32,358 nt of DNA, taken from assembly GCA_944389055.1 (NCBI GenBank), contig CALXKY010000005.1:1-32358 (forward strand), read 5' to 3'. The DNA is from an uncultured Spirochaetaceae bacterium (GTDB taxonomy: Bacteria > Spirochaetota > Spirochaetia > Sphaerochaetales > Sphaerochaetaceae). The notes beneath the pieces are model-generated. The model was given only the letters and a program-made list of their open reading frames with translations. It was not told where the DNA came from and did no database searches. A program made the translations under genes and the position numbers. Of this stretch, positions 31,435 to 32,358 are shown piece after piece. Positions within the stretch are counted from its first letter, which is position 1. Each line of letters starts with the position of its first letter.

Positions 31435-32358
31435 ATGAAGGGAATCGTCAATGTACATAAAGCCGAATACGGGGTTGAGCCGGAGGTTGTCGTCGAGGTA
31501 CCGCAGGTAACGACGCTCCTTGGTGCTTTCTCCGATTTCTGTTCGGGCTATGCTCTGATGAGCACCAATACGCAGGGGCTCCGCGTTGCCATATCGAGGC
31601 GCAGCGACAGCCAGGTTCACGTATTGAATTCAACGAAGAAGGAGCGGAAGAAGTTCCAGCTCGTTGCAGTGAAGGCTCGTAAGGAAGACAGGTGGTGCAC
31701 TCCTGTCAAAGCCATCTGTGCGACGCTGCAGTCTTCGGATTACGCTGTGCCTGGCTTCGACCTCACGATCAAGGGACAGAGCGCCGTAGCCGATCAGCCG
31801 GCTATCACGGCAGCCATCACATCTGGCTTGCTCTGTGCTCTCAATAAGCTTCTCGGCTATGGCCTGGATGCAAATGGCATGGTTCGCATCGCGTACAGTG
31901 CCAACCGCTTCTCCGATACGTTCAAAGCCAGGCTCAGGGATCTCATTACGATATTCTCCGCTGAACCCGGCCGGATGATCCGCTTCGATCTCGAGACATA
32001 CAGCTATGATTTCTTCCCGTACCCATTCACTCCAGAAAGCGGTATGTGCTCGTGGTTCATAGACTGCTCGCTTCCTGCCGATGAGCTTGCTGAGGAGGTC
32101 GCCATATTCCGCGATGATGCCAAGGAGGCATTCACCGCTCTCCGTACGGAGCTTCCCCGGAGCGCAAGGGTGAGGAATCTTCCGCGCAAGGAGATCATCC
32201 AGAGCAGCACGCTTACAGAGGACTGGAAGAGGATAGTCTGCTTCGTTATCGAGGACTCTGCTACTGCCGAGAAAGGATATCAGGCTCTGATTGCAGGGGA
32301 TGCCAGGACGCTGGGCCGTCTTCTTTCATCGGAGCAGCAGAATATAGCGCAGCTGGCT
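31435..32358 (+). CDS. Degenerate galactokinase-like GHMP protein (partial)
   Basis: The first 308 residues of a protein that runs off the window. It aligns along its length with galactokinase by pattern: LLGAFSDFCSGYAL (28-41) lies where NLIGEHTDYNDGFVL is expected. A later segment (KRIVCFVIEDSATA, then ALIAGDARTLGRLL) matches the C-terminal helices. The catalytic features are gone. The GEHTDYN motif is altered, the GLSSSA phosphate loop reads ADQPAITAA (119-127), and the position of the catalytic Asp in GIMDQ appears to hold Arg168. It is probably a non-enzymatic paralogue, perhaps a sugar or nucleotide sensor. The ribosome-binding site is weak (GTGGGA). Confidence 0.65.
   Translation, partial: MKGIVNVHKAEYGVEPEVVVEVPQVTTLLGAFSDFCSGYALMSTNTQGLRVAISRRSDSQVHVLNSTKKERKKFQLVAVKARKEDRWCTPVKAICATLQSSDYAVPGFDLTIKGQSAVADQPAITAAITSGLLCALNKLLGYGLDANGMVRIAYSANRFSDTFKARLRDLITIFSAEPGRMIRFDLETYSYDFFPYPFTPESGMCSWFIDCSLPADELAEEVAIFRDDAKEAFTALRTELPRSARVRNLPRKEIIQSSTLTEDWKRIVCFVIEDSATAEKGYQALIAGDARTLGRLLSSEQQNIAQLA

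Noticed and set aside
1-32358. Mobile elements, CRISPR arrays, tRNA or rRNA genes, defence or biosynthetic clusters
   Set aside because: No transposase, integrase, spaced direct repeats, cloverleaf-like sequences or relevant gene families were seen; the region is uniform core genome.

Overview
The window is a chromosomal core region of a bacterium. Gene content and order suggest a spirochaete, possibly related to Sphaerochaetaceae or Treponema. The reasons are an spc/alpha ribosomal cluster that runs straight from rpsK to rpoA without rpsD, a membrane-anchored coiled-coil protein of the kind seen in spirochaetes, and the block rpsT-HU-lnt-cinA-rho-rpmE, which I recall in similar order from Treponema. 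The lineage is inferred from memory, with no database search. GC content appears slightly above 50%, Arg is often AGG, and almost every base is coding. I see no insertion sequence, prophage, CRISPR array, tRNA or rRNA.

Layout: (1) 1-7360, plus strand: rplX-rplE-rpsN-rpsH-rplF-rplR-rpsE-rpmD-rplO-secY-rpmJ-rpsM-rpsK-rpoA-rplQ, ending in stacked hairpins and a terminator. (2) 7431-9843: a strong promoter, then rny (RNase Y) and a YmdB-type phosphoesterase, closed by a long hairpin terminator. (3) 9841-15683: ptsI, der, a HAD phosphatase and a large coiled-coil membrane protein in one tight operon, closed by a bidirectional terminator. (4) 15683-17441, minus strand: mscL with a coupled 71-residue Cys-containing protein, and a D-2-hydroxyacid dehydrogenase. 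(5) 17470-22088: grpE-dnaK-dnaJ-rlmB with hairpins in the gaps. (6) 22091-24380, minus strand: a divergent PurD-like ATP-grasp protein and a tRNA dihydrouridine synthase. (7) 24437-25474: a RicT/PSP1 protein. (8) 25512-29188: rpsT-HU-lnt-cinA. (9) 29187-31381: rho and rpmE. (10) 31380 to the end: a partial galactokinase-like protein whose catalytic motifs are lost.

The functions are mostly housekeeping: translation and protein export, RNA turnover (RNase Y, RicT, Rho), ribosome assembly and modification (Der, RlmB, DusB), chaperones, sugar phosphotransfer (enzyme I), lipoprotein acylation, osmotic protection and nucleotide-related enzymes. I found no classical accessory system such as defence or secondary metabolism. 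The parts most worth a second look are the degenerate galactokinase-like protein and its operator-like promoter, the PurD-like protein with altered active-site motifs, the small Cys protein coupled to mscL, the disordered N-terminal extension of Rho, and a recurring layout in which a terminator T-tract supplies the start of the next -35 box.
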